Shown piece after piece: positions 46,620 to 59,737 of a stretch of 64,000 nt of DNA. The notes beneath the pieces were generated by a model, which was not told where the DNA came from, searched no databases, and worked only from the letters and a program-made list of their open reading frames with translations. Each line of letters starts with the position of its first letter. The first letter of the stretch is position 1. The DNA is from Mactra quadrangularis (taxonomy: Eukaryota; Mollusca; Bivalvia; Venerida; Mactridae), in the NCBI GenBank assembly GCA_025267735.1, contig CM046296.1, positions 22,284,464 through 22,348,463 of the forward strand, read 5' to 3'. The position numbers were made by a program, and so were the translations under genes.

Positions 46620-48610
46620 ATGGTTTGTACACCAGTAAAGTCGGATGTTTCCAGTAAAGTAAAATCTTTCAACAGAATGAAAGCGAAATATTGTAATAAG
46701 AAGAACCAATTAGTGAATTTGAACCTCAACATGAAGAAAATGAATTTGTCAGAAGTGAGCGCTAAATTAGACAATGCTCGTACTGATATTGAAGCGAAGT
46801 TAAACGTGGAAAAGTTACGTGCCAGTCAGTCAGGACTTTTACCAAAGTTCTGTAAGAAACATCTATCAATGATAATGAACGTAAGTGAAGGAAAAATGGA
46901 CAAACTTTTAGTTGGTGTTTCAAGTATGGGTAATGAAGCCAACAAGAAGAAAAATGTATTAGGTGCTTTGAAAAATAAGAAGAAGCAGAACTCAAATACA
47001 TTACCAAAGTGTACTCAGATAAATGGAGTTGTTGCTAAAGGAATACACACGTTGATTGATTATCTACACGCCCCAGAGTGTCTTCAAACTGAAGGTATAT
47101 TTAGAAAGACTGGAAACGTGACTAGACAACGTACATTGAAGGATTCAATACATCAAGGATCACATTTGGACTTCAATGATTCTACTTATTCTCCACATGA
47201 TGTCGCTACTGTACTGAAACAATTAATTAGTGATCTCCCAGAACCATTGTTCAAATTCAACAATTTTGAATTATATCAACACTTAATTGGTATGTAGAAT
47301 TTATTGTTTTAGAATATATATTTATTGGTATTAGTTAGCATTTACATTTTTATGCGGGAAGTAGTGTACCCTAATTTTTGATATTGCTAAAGAAACGCCA
47401 CATCGTATTTTCACCCTTCCATGTAAAGATTAGAGCATGCATGGTTATGAACGCCAGCATACTGTAATACTAAATCAGTTTCATTGATCCTAATGCGATT
47501 GCTTCATTGTGTTCCGATAGAAACATTCTTATTATATACATGTATACATTTTATATAAGTATTTTTTGCAATAATCTCATGTTTGTATTGTTTGAAAAAA
47601 AAATTCCGAGCCGAGCCAACCTTTAGAAAATCGAAATGGCGTACATTTATTCATGACTTAATCAGACTTTAGTCTAAAACTTTATATTTCATGTTTTATT
47701 CATTCAATTCTCAATCATAGTCTCTCTTTATTTATATTCAGATATGAACAGTACATCAGACAACGACAGTGAAATCGTTATAGAAAATGTGTTGAAAGCT
47801 TATCAACTATTAATGCTCCTTTTACCAAGAGAAAACGTTGATATTTTAGAGCGCTTGTTGCCTCTCCTTCATAAGGCGGCAAATGTTGCTGAAAACAAAA
47901 TGTCCGCCAGCTCACTTGGTGTGGTATTCTCACCAAGTCTTCTGTGCTCAAGAAATATCGCCCCTGAACAAATCCAGTCTGTGTATCCAATACTGAATGC
48001 AGCTACCACTATAATGATTGAAAACTCTTCCAGAATGTTTGATATTCCGAGAGAAATGGCTGAAGATATTGCTGAGCATTTCGACGAGATGAGTGACCAA
48101 GACGCCACAGGGAGTAAGACAAGTGAAACAGATCGTAATGCTACAGAATTGACAAGTATGAGAAGAATCTCGCGTTCTGAGAACAATGTCAACAAATGTA
48201 AAATTGTGAAACATACAAATAGAAAAACCCTCAAAGAATCGTTGATAAACCACCTTTCAAATCTTGTTAAAAGTAAATCACGTGATACAAATGAAGCGGA
48301 ACCGGAAGTCGGTTATAATATAAACGTCACTTCCGTTAAACAAGTTAAGACCGGGTCCGTAGATGATATACTTAGTCTTGTAAAATCTGATGCTCAATCT
48401 CTCAGGGAGCATAGCGAACAAAGTTCAGCTGTATTTGTTGTTGATCTTGGTAAAGCAACAACACCAAAGAAATCATCTAGAGTTGATGCTATAGTCGATC
48501 AACTGACAGCTGATGTCACATCTCCAATTTCCATTTCTGTTGGTAAAATGTCACTACAAGCTAAGAAAGCCATAATGACTCCTGGTTCGCGAATGCCAAT
48601 ATATTTTTAA
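46620..48610 (+). CDS. RhoGAP-domain protein, ARHGAP11/19-like (2 exons)
   Basis: Exons 46620-47289 and 47742-48610 (TAA) join in phase 1 (donor G|GTATGT, acceptor TTCAG) to 512 aa. Residues 1-130 are basic and lysine-rich with no named domain. Residues 132-330 form a RhoGAP domain, which speeds GTP hydrolysis by Rho-family GTPases. The arginine finger is R162 in EGIFRKTGN, the conserved lysine is K200, and SDLPEPLF follows at 204-211. In exon 2, NKMSASSLGVVFSPSLL (275-291) is the conserved late motif. The position usually Asn before Leu appears to be Ser281. Residues 331-512 are polar, low in hydrophobics and probably disordered. The FRKTGNVTRQ wording is close to ARHGAP11, a cell-cycle RhoGAP, but a precise orthologue is not claimed. 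The gene has twin TATA-like boxes upstream and a poly(A) signal at 48946. Confidence 0.9.
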
Positions 48611-48945
48611 ATTATAAATTTACTTTTGGAAAATATAGAATGCTTATGTGGTGATAAAAGGCGAACTTCAAAATTTCTATAAATACTTGACTTTGCTTAT
48701 TCAGAGTATAAATTGATATAGTTCATATAACAGTATCCTTCATGCTTTCGTACTTTAAATGTGCTATGTAAATACAGGACTATTAATTATTTTAATGATG
48801 TGTGTATAGTGTATATATTATTTGTTATGTTGTTAACGATTTGATATTCTATTATAACCATAGAAGAATCTAAGTGGTTCTTATAATTCCATTTATGAAA
48901 TATTCAGTTGATTACATGTAGTCCTAGCTTGTGACAAAGTGCTTT

Positions 48946-48951
48946 AATAAA
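48946..48951 (+). terminator. Poly(A) signal of the RhoGAP gene
   Basis: AATAAA about 335 bp after the stop is followed by an A-run and then a GT-containing stretch (CTTGTGTCTAGTC), the usual arrangement for cleavage and polyadenylation. Confidence 0.6.
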
Positions 48952-49926
48952 AAAAAATATGATAAAACTATACTCTTGTGTCTAGTCATAACTTTAGATT
49001 TATAAATGTATTTAATTTTTTTCCCCACTAAAATGCATGGCTCGTTCTAGGGCATCAACGCACTTGGTGAAATTGTACAAGGATGCAAGGCTAACTGAGC
49101 ATGTAAAATCAGTAAAATTGTTGTATTACAAGTTCTCCCTACCTATAATTATAAATCTACTTGTTTCATATAAATAATACATAGATCACTTGTGAGTCTA
49201 TTCGTGGTCACCAGTACTAAGCTTCAAGAATCAAGATTTTTTTCTTAAAAAAACAATGTGTTGGGCTCTTCAAGTGGTTGCGATTAGAACTAACATGGAA
49301 CTAACTCTCTTAATATTTAGAGCAAGTGTTGGGGTGTGGTTACTGTTTAAATACAACATCAAACGGCGTTCTCAAAATTTGGTTGTTTCTACAACAGTTT
49401 TGCCGTTGAAGTACATATCTAATGTACTAAAGAAACATTTGAGTTATTTTTATTTGCTGCCGGCACACTTCTTTTGATTTTATGTACAGCAAAATGCATA
49501 AAGGCCTATAAACATATTAGACGGTGTTCAGAAATGTTCGATGAATTCGATCAGTAAATATATATTAATGCTTACACAATGTGATTCTGATGCGAACATA
49601 CAACATATGATATTTGAACGTTGCTGAAGTTAGCAAAAATATTTTGCTAGCAAAAGTGGCTACAAGTTGCTATTTTGGCTGGCAATTTTTTATAGGGAAT
49701 AGTAAAACAGTAATTTAGTCCTAAAACGAGGAACCATAACGAGTTATTAAACATGGAAAGTCCATTTGTCGAGGCAATGTGTCAGGGCTGATATCTAGAG
49801 CTAAACCGATTTGGCAGGGTACTGGCGTATACCGCGCGAGAGGTTTGACCTAGGGCTATCACGTGATCATAGTGGCTACCCTGGGAAAATTCCTTAGGCT
49901 TGGGCCACATACCACTAGATGTCGGT
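48952..49926. other. Unannotated intergenic stretch
   Basis: No gene was recognised. A 73-aa open frame at 49256-49477 shows no domain and is not supported. Confidence 0.45.
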
Positions 49927-50221
49927 ATTTAGCTTTTTCCGTAAAAATCAGTACTCTAATGGGTCAAGTTCAGGGCTCGAATATCGAGTTAAAGTGATTA
50001 TATATTATAGCATCTAGCGATGTTATTTAGTTTTTTCTGTAAAAATCAGTACTCTAATGGGGCATGTTCAGGGCTCGAATTTCGAGTTAAAGCGATTATA
50101 TATTATAGCATCTAGCGATGTTATTTAGCTTTTTCCGTAAAAATCAGTACTCTAATGGGTCAAGTTCAGGGCTCGAATCTCGAGTTAAAGCTATTATATA
50201 TTATAGCATCTAGCGATGTTT
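49927..50221. repeat. 98-bp tandem repeat, three copies
   Basis: The unit begins TATTTAGCTTTTTCCGTAAA and ends TATAGCATCTAGCGATGT. Three copies lie head to tail with few differences, including GGGCTCGAATATCGAG and its variants. Confidence 0.85.
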
Positions 50222-50508
50222 CTATGTGAAACATAGATAGCGTCAAAGACATTGTTGATATAGAGCAAAAATACAGATAGCGTACATGGCATCGTTGATT
50301 AAATAGTTAACGAAATAAATAATTCTTCTATTTATCGAGTTTGAAATTACTCATGTGCTTGCGCCTCGATTCACCCTTGTTAGAACTAATGGTTTATATA
50401 TTTGTTTTTCGATTTGCCCACAGAAATTTCGCATCCGATAGGGAATCGTAATAATTTGGGGACGAATTGAGACATTTTTATCTTTTACATTAATTCCTAA
50501 CCAAATTT

Positions 50509-50645
50509 TAGTCTGGATTACCTGCCCCTTACCACTATCGTTATCGGGTTAGGCAAACCGTTTTAATGCCCCCCTTAGTCATTATTCAGGTAACAAAATT
50601 TTGGTTTACGTTTTCTTAATCTTGTATGATCATTTGCTGACGATA
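50509..50645. repeat. Left member of a 12-kb-apart inverted repeat
   Basis: AGTCTGGATTACCTGCCCCT through TTGCTGACGATAG matches the reverse complement of 62626-62768 over about 137 bp. The simplest reading is two copies of one dispersed element in opposite orientation. Confidence 0.65.
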
Positions 50646-51169
50646 GTAACTTTAATAGGAGTATATAGGTAATTCGATTTTGTTTGATTGCACGTACATA
50701 TAGCAAACGATTAACCAAAAAAAAAACATGTCACGAAGTAAACACAATTCGGACGTGGATTAGTCTCGTTAGAATTTCGGATACTTTATTTAGCATAAAT
50801 ATAACCGAACAACTAAAAATATAGCCAGTATAATTCTTGAACAATGATCATTTGATTTAAACTTGTGTAGTAATGTTCACATGAAAACAATTATCCAATA
50901 TCTAATTAATTTCGTACATAGGGCGCGGCCATTATCCGACTGGGAACAAGACAAACCAAATTTGGGTGCGAACAAATTGACGACAAATTGTGTGACGTTT
51001 TTGCTTGCACAAAATTGTACCCAAAGTAATTGGGCTGCGATAATTGAGAACGATTTGTGAAATTTTATAAGGGAACGTAATGTACGAGGACGAATTAATT
51101 CTAATCGACCACAAAAATTGCGTACAAAATAAGGAGCTAAAAGTTCAGAGATCGAATGCTAATATTAAG

Positions 51170-53640
51170 ATCCATCCCTCAGAAATTTCGTACCCAAATC
51201 AAAGAAAGGTTCCGTAGACAAGTCAATATTTCGATTCACCCCACAAGAATTTCGTTTCAAATGAAGAAGTGAAAAGTTCTGAGGACGAAAAAGCAAATAC
51301 CGATTCGCTCCGCAGAAAATTCGCACCCAAATAAATGAGCGAGAAGTTCAGAGGACGAACAAAATTTCAGTTCGCTCCTTAGAAATTTCATACCTAAAAA
51401 AGAAGCGACAGTTTCGAGAACAAATATTTCGATTCGCCCCAATAAAAATTTCGTACCCACCAAAATTAAGGAGCGAAAACTTCAGAATAAATGAAATTCT
51501 GATTAGCCCTGCAGAAATTTCGTAGCCTAAATTGAGTGGTTAAAAGTTTCCAAGACTAAAATAAATTTCGATTCGCCCCACAGAAAATTCGTAACCAAAT
51601 GAAGGAGCGAAAAGTAATGAGGACGAGAAAAAAATTCAATTCTTACTACACAATTCGTACCCCAAGAGATCAAAATTCCGTGAAAGAAATTTCAATTAGC
51701 CCTACAAAAAGTTCGTACCTAAATTAAAAAAAAAAGAAAACTTAAAGGCTAAAAAGAAAATGATTCACCCTACAGAAATTTTGTTTTAAATAAAGGTTCG
51801 AAAAAGGAAATTTCTATTCGCCCATACATTTTGTACCTTTGTAAAGCGAAAATTCCCGAGGACAAACAAGGCTATTTTGATTCGCCCCATATGAAAATTT
51901 CAAATTCGTACCCAAGGAGTGAAAAGTTGAAAAATTTTATTCGCCCCACAGAAATTTCGTACCCCACTAAAGGAGCCAAAATTCAAAAGAACGAATTTAA
52001 TTTGGATTCACTCCTCAGAAATTTCGTTCCCAAAGAAATATTCCGTGGTAGAAATATTTCAATTCGCTCTACAAAACTTTCGTACCGAAATTAAGGAGCG
52101 ACAAGTTCAGAGGACGAAAATTGTACAGTAATTAAGAAACGAAATGTTTCAGAGGACAAAAAAGTTATTTCGATTATAGTTTTCGCTCCTTAATCTGGGT
52201 ACGAAATTTATGGGGCGATTCCTCCTAAAAACCAAGAACGAAAATGAAATTTCGATTCGCACCACAGAAAATTCGTTCTTGGATTAAGGAACTAAAGTTC
52301 AGAGGACGTTTGATTCGCCCCATGGAAAATTCGTACCCATAAGGGAGCTTTAAGACGAAAAAGTTAATTTCGATTACCCCCCACAAAAAATTCGTACCCA
52401 ATAAACAGCGAAAATTCCAGAATCGAAATTTCCATTATCGTTCTCTGAACTTTTCGCTCCTTTATTTAGGTACGAAATTTGTAAGGCGATTCGAAATATC
52501 TTACATCCTCGGGTACGAAATTCGGTCTCTAGAATTTTCACTGCTTCAGCGATTTTGTAGGGCAAATCGAAATTTCCTTTCTCGTTCTTGGAACGTTTCG
52601 CTCCTTGAGGTACAAATTTTTGTGGTGCGAATTGAAATTTCCGTTCGTCCTCGGGATGTGAACGATAAAAATGTCACAATTCGCCCCTAAAGTTCGTTTC
52701 CATATAGAATGCGAAATTTCCCGGTGGGCAAATCGAAAAAAAAATATTACTTCGTTCTAACCTAGGATGAATCGAAGTGCAAACACATGAAGTAATTTAG
52801 AACACAAATTTCTATTTGCTCCACAAAAAAATCGAACCCAAATTAAGGAGCGAAAAGTTCAGAGGACGAAAATTGTACCGTAACTAAGAAACGAAATGTT
52901 TCAGACGATTAAAAGGAATTTCGATTATAGTTTTCGCTTCCTAATCTGGGTACGAAATTTATGGAACGATTTCTCCTAAAAACCGAGAACGAAAATGAAA
53001 TTTCGATTCACACCACAGAAAATTCGTTCTTGGATTAAGGAACTAAATTTCAGGAACAAAAAGACGTTTGATTTGCCCCACGGACAATTCGTACCCGAAT
53101 AAGGGAGCTTTACTTAAGACGAAAAAGGAAATTTCGATAACCCCCCACAAAAAATTTGTACCCAATAAAGAGCGAAAATTCCAGAACCGAAATTTCCAAT
53201 ATCGTTCGCAGAACTTTTTGCTCCTTTATTTGGGTACGAAATTTGTAAGGCGATTCGAAATATCTTACATCCTCGGGTACGAAATTCGGTCTCTAGAATT
53301 TTCACTGCTTCAGCGATTTTGGAGGGCAAATCGAAATTTCCTTTCTCGTTCTTGGAACGTTTCTCTCCGTGAGGTACGAATTTTTGTGGAGCGAATATAA
53401 ATTTCCGTTCGTCCTCGGAATGTGTACGATAAAAATGTCTCAATTCGCCCCTAAAGTTCATTTCCCTATAGAATGCGAAATTTCCAGATGTGCAAATCGA
53501 AAAAAAAATTCTTCGTTCTAAATAAGGATGAATCGAGGTGCTAACACATGCAGTAACTTTGAACACAAATTTCAATTTGCTCCACAAAAAAATTCGAACC
53601 CAAATTAAGGAGCGATAAGTTCAGAAGACGAAAATTCTAT
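51170..53640. repeat. Complex satellite with mixed-orientation subunits
   Basis: A degenerate unit of about 70-80 bp (GATTCGCCCCACAGAAATTT, CGTACCCAAATTAAGGAGCG, AAAAGTTCAGAGGACGAA) repeats from about 51170. Near 52180 the orientation switches (TTTTCGCTCCTTAATCTGGG) and then alternates. A block of about 750 bp starting near 52090 is repeated from about 52843 and begins again near 53590, a higher-order layer. Many small open frames on both strands here share motifs such as EISYPNKGA and NFVP only because of the repeat. Confidence 0.85.
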
Positions 53641-54810
53641 TCGTACTAAGTTAGGATGCGAAAAAACGAGAACTAATGGTGATATTTCGATTTGCCCACC
53701 AATTCCATATCTAATTAATTGGTATAGGAAAACTAAAGAACGAATCAAAACATTTGGATTCACACCTAGAAATTTCGAACCCTTTTTAAGTGGGTACTAT
53801 AAGTTCTAATGCAAATCCAACATTTCCATTCGCCTTCAGATGTACCCTTTTTAATAAATAAAAAAACCAGTCTTTCAAAACATGTAATGGGGCAACAAAC
53901 ATCTCAAGGACAAAATGTCCGAGACGACTTGTTAAAAGGGAGCAGGCCATAATTATATCATGTACAAGAAATTTGACATTCTGTTGATTCTTCAAGTTTT
54001 CTGTAAAAACCATTGAAACCATGTAACATCGACCAGCTTGACTGTTAGATCATTTTGATGAATGTGTTAGTCCAATACAATCTGAAATGAGATGTAAGAA
54101 TATTTCATGAAAATATAAAATGTCAGAATATGAAACAGCAAAAAAACATGTAGAACATCTAGGAAATTTTAAGAACACATTTTTATTTGAACGTGTTGTC
54201 CAAAAAAGAGCATTTTCTCTTATGGTAATTCTACTTTTGAAAACTCTGAAATTACTTGGTAAAAAAAATACCATCTAATTTTAACATGATTTTAACAATA
54301 CTTTTACTGTAACAACAAAATTTATATGAACACATTTAAACACGATCGAAATGAGTGGGTTACATTTTAACTATGGTGGCATATTATTGCCACCAGATAA
54401 GTGTATTATTAACAAATTAATTATGTGGTTAACTAGTTGTTACTAGTTTTTCCCAAATAAATTAATGATCATATTAAATAAATGCAAGTAAATGCCTACA
54501 ACTGCAGTTGTTGTATTAATTGACTAGCTTAATTTTAAGTAGTTAACTAATTACGTAACTAGTTAACCACTTAACTAACTAGTTATTTTAAGTAATTATC
54601 TAGTTACGTAACTACAAAACTACTTATACCAGTAAGCAATATTTGGGGATAAAGAAACGAAACAAGTAATTGCTAAATTTATAAATAGCATTGTTTTGCT
54701 CTATTGTAACTGATACACAGTCAGACAAGCCATCGAAGCAAAACGCAATTAATTTATAAGTGGTAACAGGTTAATTAGTTACGTTACTAGATAATTACTT
54801 TATTTACATG

Positions 54811-55050
54811 TATAGTTCTATTACATTAACCTGTCACAACTTGAATACTTACACGGTCACTGAATGTGTTAGTATTTAACCTCTTTTTAACCATTGAGCC
54901 ACCAATCCATATAAATTATTGATAATCTAACTATATATGCGACGATTTTGAATATCGGGGAAATAACAAGTTCGGAAGGGGTTAAAAATAACAGATTCAG
55001 TGACCGTGTAATTATTTAAGTTGTGACAGGTTAATGTAATAGAACTATAT
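54811..55050. mobile_element. Nested foldback MITE
   Basis: Left arm TATAGTTCTATTACATTAAC then CTGTCACAACTTGAATA. The right arm is its reverse complement, ending GGTTAATGTAATAGAACTAT. Arms of about 60 bp also pair CACGGTCACTGAAT with ATTCAGTGACCGTG. Confidence 0.75.
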
Positions 55051-55052
55051 TT

Positions 55053-55329
55053 ATTGAATGGAGTTAACGCCGTGTCAACACATTTTTAGGTCATTTTACG
55101 GCGTCTAGCGCACCTAACCTAGCTTTCCTGGACCATTGTCTATAACCAGTACTCACCTACCCTTCCACATGGCAAGAAACTTCTCCATATTATCTAATCA
55201 AAGGGGGTAAATCGACATAATTGTCAAATTTTCATTGAAGGGTATAACCTCCTCGGGCGGGATTCGAACCCGCACCCCTCGGGCACGAGTATCCAAATCC
55301 CGGCGCGCTACCAACTGCGCTATCAACGG
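55053..55329 (-). mobile_element. tRNA-derived SINE, family 1
   Basis: Minus-strand head with box B GGGTTCGAATCCC and the standard body (GGCGTTAACTCCATTCAATA at its 3' end). It abuts the foldback MITE. Confidence 0.8.
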
Positions 55330-55671
55330 GTTTAATTACTTAATTAACGTTATTTAAGAGGTTACGGTAACTAGTTTATCACTAAATACTTATCCGCAAT
55401 ATCACTAACTGGAATGCCTTTATCTAATAACGTAACTAGTTTGTCACTTAAGTAACAAGTTTAGTAAGTGATACTATATAACTAGTTAACCAACTTCCAT
55501 TGAGCCGATGAAAAAATACAAAAAAAAGGCAGCTGTAGGCACTACAGCACTAACTTGCATTTATCTCTTGTTATGATCACTATTTCATTGAAAAATCTAG
55601 TTAGATAGCTAGTTAACTTCTTGATTAACATGTTAATTATAAAGTTATCTAGTGGCAGAAATATGCTACCA

Positions 55672-57733
55672 TATTTGACAAATTCAGAATTCATGATAAG
55701 AAAAATGGTTTACTTACATTGATGTTAAAGTGATCTTGTAGTACTGGTTGCCATAGTTACGATTGATTAACTGAAAAGAAAAAGAAATGGTGTAAAACAA
55801 ACAAGTAATGCATAATCATATAATACAAAAATGGAAAAAATAGAATTACAATAATATATACAATACAAGTATAAGTATAAATATCAAAATAATTTATATA
55901 ATAATAATATAATATAATAAAGAGGAAATTAAAATAAAAAAAAACGAACATCAGGTTAGATTTCAAAGTAAAGCCAAAACCCTCCCCCCAGCCACGCCAT
56001 ATGACCAATGCCCCATTCGTAATGTTTCCGTGGTCTCGAATGTCAATGCAGTATAACCGGAAATATCCTGGCCAGTTATATATAAGTTTCCTTAAAGTTG
56101 TATGCTAGAGCTTTGAATGTAAAATCCCAATCTGTGTCAGTCTTATAGGAATTCAGTTTGGTTTGGAGGACGCAGTTTGAAATGTTTGAAATGCAGAAAA
56201 GGACTTACAAAAATAAGGGGTCTAACTGATGGACGGACAGACAAAAAGTGATCACAAATGAAGCTCACAATGAGCATATTTCTTTTTGCGCAGTAAGTTC
56301 ATTCAGAACAAGAAATTAAGTTCAACAATTTTTTTATCTTAAGTCCCATATCCATGAAGGATATTCTGTATGCATAATATAACTCTGTACAAACAAACAA
56401 GTATACATTAACTGGACTAGATATTATGACTAGCAAGATGACTAAAATTGAACAATGTACGGAAATTGAACTTTGTATAGATCAAAGCAGACGTATTGAT
56501 TTCCTAGAAAGATTTACTGATCAACATAGCAAGTAATAAATTAAAAATTCAGCATTTTATATGTATTACATGTATTGGTAAGAAGATCTCAAAGTATAAT
56601 TGTTTTTCCAGTAATTGGCAATTGAGACCATCAATCTTTTTGTATGGATTTGATTCATTACATAACTTGAGATTTCAAAAATATTTGATTAAACATGTTA
56701 ACAGGATTACCTCCCTTGTATATGAAAATAAACTAATTTTAAATATGTCCATTAACAGTCTGTGTATATATTATTTAAATGTCTAACATGCTGGAAAGTT
56801 TATAAATGGTATGTAAAAACTAGTTTAACTATTTCAAGAAATTTACAGCGGCCATAAAAAACTTAAAACATTGTTTTGATTAGGGGTTTGTTCACCTTGA
56901 AATTGACAACATGTATTATACTAGTAATGTTTGAAATCAATGCTTTAAGCAAGGATGTTAAAATGTCAACTTAATGAGCACAGTTTATATTAACTGTAGA
57001 GACTAAACACATGATAATGGTTAATACATAATCATTCGATTTCTTTGATTTATAAAATTACCATTGTAAAAACCATTGTAACATTTGTGCCATGATTTTG
57101 TAAATAATCGTTCTTACAACTACTTTCTATGTAACCTATTTAGTTAAAATTGGGAGGATGCATCATTTAAGCTATGTGACACATTAAAACAGAAAATGCC
57201 TTCAAATATTGGCACTTGACAACGAGGCCAGTTTTAGATCAATACTTAAAGCTATTTTACTTAGTTTATTTTCATGAACACATGATGGTTAATTAATAAA
57301 CTGTGAAAAGTGCAATAGAATATTTTTTTTTGCACTTTATAGGTAACATGCATTTGTATTTATTACAATCTCAAAAAAATATAATAACTAAATTCATTGT
57401 TTTTTAATTTAAAAGCTTAATACTTAAAAACCCAATTAAATCACAATAAAGTAATATATACTAACAAGTCATCCAGTCACAAACAGTTTTACCAGTTATT
57501 AACCTTTATCTAAAGTAAAAAATGTAGTAAACAAAGCCTTGGCATGTGTAACATCACTATCATATAATTAATATTGCTATATTGCTATATTCATGATTAT
57601 TAACTATTTCCCAATATAGCCTATAAATCACATGACACTCAATACCCTGTACTGAATGTAAAACAGCTAAACAAGTTCATCTCACATTACCAGTAAAAAT
57701 AAAATATTTGAATATGACTTCACCATGCAAATG
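55672..57733. other. Unannotated intergenic stretch
   Basis: AT-rich and non-coding by eye. A minus-strand frame at 55757-56008 is a low-complexity, phenylalanine- and tyrosine-rich artefact. A GATGGACGGACAGACA motif near 56230 is a common repeat fragment. Confidence 0.45.
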
Positions 57734-58915
57734 ATCATAATTATGGCGAGTGGTTGTTAAATTTCGTTAATTTGTACAAATATGTACAGTATATAATATA
57801 TGTAAGAGCACCCTAGCCAGATTCACATGATATATTTCAGTACCACAGTAACTGTTCATTGAACAATTTTACATTCAATCTAGCAGTCTAAACAGTATAA
57901 CCACCCTCGAAAACATGGCCAAATACCGCTAGATTGCTTGGATCGAAACTCCTTTTATATCCAATTTTCTAGCATCATTAGTGACAACTACTATACATGT
58001 AGGAGCACCCTAGCCAGATTCACATGATATATTTCACTACTACAGTAACTGTTCATAGAACAATTTTACATTCAATCCAGCAGTCTAAACAGTATAACCA
58101 TCATGGAAAACATGGTCAAATACCGCTAGATTGCTTGGATCAAAACTCCTGTTATATCCAATTTTCTAGCATCATTAGTGACAACTACATATATTTTAAA
58201 ATTATCATAAACTAATTTTGCAATTAGTGTTGTCTTTTTTAGTCAAAAGTTTCCAATCATTCTGGTGATTCTTTGTTAAATTTCATCAATATGTACCAAT
58301 ATGTACAGAATATAATATATATGTAGGAGCACCCTAGCCAGATTCACATGATATAATATATTTCACTACTACAGTAACTGTTCATTGAACAATTTTACAT
58401 TCAATCCAGAAGGCTAAACAGTTTAACCATCATGGAAAAAATGGTCAAATACCGCTAGATTGCCAATGGATCAATGCTCTTTATTATATCTCATATTTTA
58501 GCATCATTAGTGACAACTACATATATTTTAAAATTATCATAAACTAATTTTGCAATTAGTGTTGTTTTTTTAGTCAAAAGTTTCTTATAATTATGGTGAG
58601 TTTTTTGTTAAATTTCATCAATTTGTACCAAAATGTACAGTATATAATATATGTAAGAGCACCCTAGCCAGATTCACATGATATATTTCAGTACCACAGT
58701 AACTGTTCATTGAACAATTTTACATTCAATCTAGCAGTCTAAACAGTATAACCACCCTGGGAAACATGGTCATATGCCTCTAGATTGCTTGGAACAAAAC
58801 TCCTTTTATATCCAATTTTCTAGCATCATTAGTGACAACTACATATATCTTTTAAAATCACTTAAATTAATTTTGCAATTGGTGTTTGTTTTAGAATCAA
58901 AAGTTCCGACAGGTA
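57734..58915. repeat. Satellite of about 325 bp, four copies, one truncated
   Basis: GAGCACCCTAGCCAGATTCA recurs at about 57805, 58002, 58326 and 58656, giving spacings near 197, 324 and 330. The first unit lacks about 125 bp. Each unit has CAAATACCGCTAGATTGC (or a variant), CTAGCATCATTAGTGACAAC and a TGTACAGTATATAATATA segment. Confidence 0.9.
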
Positions 58916-59737
58916 ATGATGTACATGTATGACAACTTGTTTTGTAAAATACATTCAGTTCAGGTATGACAATCATGCATTTCAATAAATAGCATTATAC
59001 ATGAGCAATGATTTCACACAGCCAGGTTTAGATTACTAAAATTGTACTTTAAAATAAGGTTGAAATGATTTGGTACATACAGATTAATGCTCAGACTAGA
59101 TGACATTGAAGTAATCACCTTACTTGATATGATTTTTATAATGGTATAATCTCGCTTAAACAACACCCACTGGGAGACTTAAGAATGTTGCTATTAATGC
59201 CTTTGCATTGCAAAGGTTAAAATCAAATAAAAAATATGCCAACGGGAAATGTCAAAAGCTGTTATTGTGCAGAGGATTTGTTCTGCGAAGATGATGCTTC
59301 AATAACCACTGATAACACACTTAGCAGTAATATTACATTATAATGTCAAATTTGATAAGAATAAATATATGAAGGGTTGAACATACATAGTTGGCACTAT
59401 ATAATGGTTAAAATGGTTTTGCGCAATTCAAGTCCAGAAACTTAAATGTCAGATATTCTTCAGCAGTTTTTACAGATTAAAACGACAACTGTCTAGCATA
59501 ACATCATTTTATATGTCAAGATACATAAATTATTTATTTTATTTAAATTATCAATGTTATTTCATTATTGTTCATCAACTATTCATATTTTATTCTTTAC
59601 AAATGATCTTTATGATGTAATTAAGGGAAGTATTATCATTTACTTTGAAATTATTAATATTTTTTCATTAGAATGTATAGAATATCAATTTTATAACCTC
59701 ATGTTACTTAGATATTAAATTTTATTTGTTGTTTTTT
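58916..59737. other. Unannotated intergenic stretch
   Basis: AT-rich sequence. AACAACACCCACTGGGA at about 59160 resembles a fragment near 23008. No gene was recognised. Confidence 0.4.

Larger units (their letters stand above)
54374..55671. mobile_element. TA-flanked inverted-repeat element with nested insertions
   Basis: The left end TGGTGGCATATTATTGCCAC and the right end (reverse complement TGGTAGCATATTTCTGCCAC) extend into inverted repeats of about 50 bp. TA lies outside both ends. The interior is filled with GTTAACTAGTTACGTAAC-type motifs. A foldback element (54811-55050) and a family 1 SINE (55053-55329) are nested inside. No transposase frame is present. A second copy starts near 63229. 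Confidence 0.75.

Noticed and set aside
47778..48253. Minus-strand open frames of 70-121 aa
   Set aside because: They are shadows of the second RhoGAP exon.
51831..53587. Several open frames of 60-157 aa on both strands sharing motifs such as EISYPNKGA
   Set aside because: They lie in the complex satellite, occur on both strands, and their similarity follows from the DNA repeat.
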